A stretch of 5,641 nucleotides of DNA from Thermodesulfobacteriota bacterium (GTDB lineage Bacteria > Desulfobacterota > Syntrophobacteria > BM002), in the NCBI GenBank assembly GCA_947259475.1, contig CAMYLW010000136.1:1-5641 (forward strand), written 5' to 3'. Both the position numbers and the translations under genes were made by a program. How positions within the stretch are numbered: position 1 is the first letter of the stretch; the number at the start of each line of letters is the position of its first letter. This document shows positions 5,461 to 5,641 of the stretch, piece after piece. The notes under the pieces are model-generated. The model saw only the letters and a program-made list of their open reading frames with translations, made no database searches and was not told the origin of the DNA.

Positions 5461-5641
5461 ATGAAATTTCTAAAGCTATGCGTGGTGGCAGTGGCGGTAG
5501 TGGTACTCGTCACGGCCAGTCTGGCTATGGCCGGCGAGACTTTAAACGCTGTTAAGAAACGAGGCTATGTTATAGCCGGTGTGAATGGTGGTGTCTTTGG
5601 TTTCAGCATGCCGGACGATAAAGGAGTTTGGAAGGGGCTTG
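5461..5641 (+). CDS. aapJ: Amino-acid ABC transporter substrate-binding protein, N-terminal part
   Basis: Only the first 60 codons are in the window; the frame is open to the right edge. Residues 1-24 are a classic Sec signal peptide (K2, K5, then a Val/Ala-rich core, ending A-M-A before G25). The mature start, E-T-L-N-A-V-K-K-R-G-Y-V-I-A-G-V-N-G-G followed by G-F-S-M-P-D-D-K-G-V-W-K-G-L, is the characteristic opening of the general L-amino-acid binding proteins (AapJ/BztA, polar amino-acid uptake family). These collect amino acids in the periplasm and deliver them to the AapQMP-type permease and ATPase, whose genes would be expected just downstream. A family member is normally around 340 residues, so most of it is missing by truncation at the window edge, not by mutation. 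GGGAGG (5447-5452), 8 nt before the ATG, is a very strong ribosome site, typical of highly made binding proteins. The exact substrate cannot be told; the symbol is tentative. Confidence 0.82.
   Translation, partial: MKFLKLCVVAVAVVVLVTASLAMAGETLNAVKKRGYVIAGVNGGVFGFSMPDDKGVWKGL

Noticed and set aside
1..5641. CRISPR array, tRNA/rRNA gene or insertion sequence
   Set aside because: Repeats are too short and irregular for CRISPR, no cloverleaf or rRNA-like stretch was recognised, and no transposase motif or terminal inverted repeats with target duplications were seen.

Overview
The window holds six protein-coding genes, all on the + strand. Five are complete and the last runs off the right edge. 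The best-supported block is a three-gene operon (2261-5092) for the proton-translocating NAD(P) transhydrogenase in its split form: NAD(H)-binding subunit alpha-1 (pntAA), small membrane subunit alpha-2 (pntAB), and beta subunit with membrane and NADP(H)-binding domains (pntB). The three-subunit layout, with a 384-residue first subunit as in Rhodospirillum rubrum, differs from the two-gene enterobacterial form.

Left of it lie three less characterised genes: a cysteine-cluster protein resembling the YkgJ family (128-649), a class I SAM-dependent methyltransferase of unknown substrate (694-1314), and an exported, probably lipid-anchored thioredoxin-fold protein with a WCPYC active site (1407-1973). 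The first two are 44 nt apart and may be co-transcribed; the third may have its own weak promoter. To the right, after 368 nt of non-coding sequence, a gene with a very strong ribosome-binding site begins. It encodes the periplasmic substrate-binding protein of a polar amino-acid ABC transporter (AapJ/BztA type) and is cut by the window end.

The organism is a diderm bacterium, judging by the periplasmic binding protein and the lipoprotein-like thioredoxin. Short degenerate repeats in the intergenic spaces (runs of atttcggatt / atccgcattcc, of ataggt, and of cagaaat) are a style I associate with Desulfobacterota (deltaproteobacterial) and similar environmental genomes. That assignment is inference only.

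Functionally, the Pnt complex uses the proton-motive force to drive hydride transfer from NADH to NADP+, supplying NADPH; the amino-acid transporter is a separate unit. I see no mobile element, CRISPR array, RNA gene or obvious new defence or biosynthetic system. The most interesting points are the unusual residue combination in the transhydrogenase proton channel, the uncharacterised Cys-cluster/methyltransferase pair, the intergenic repeats, and two candidate RNA hairpins.
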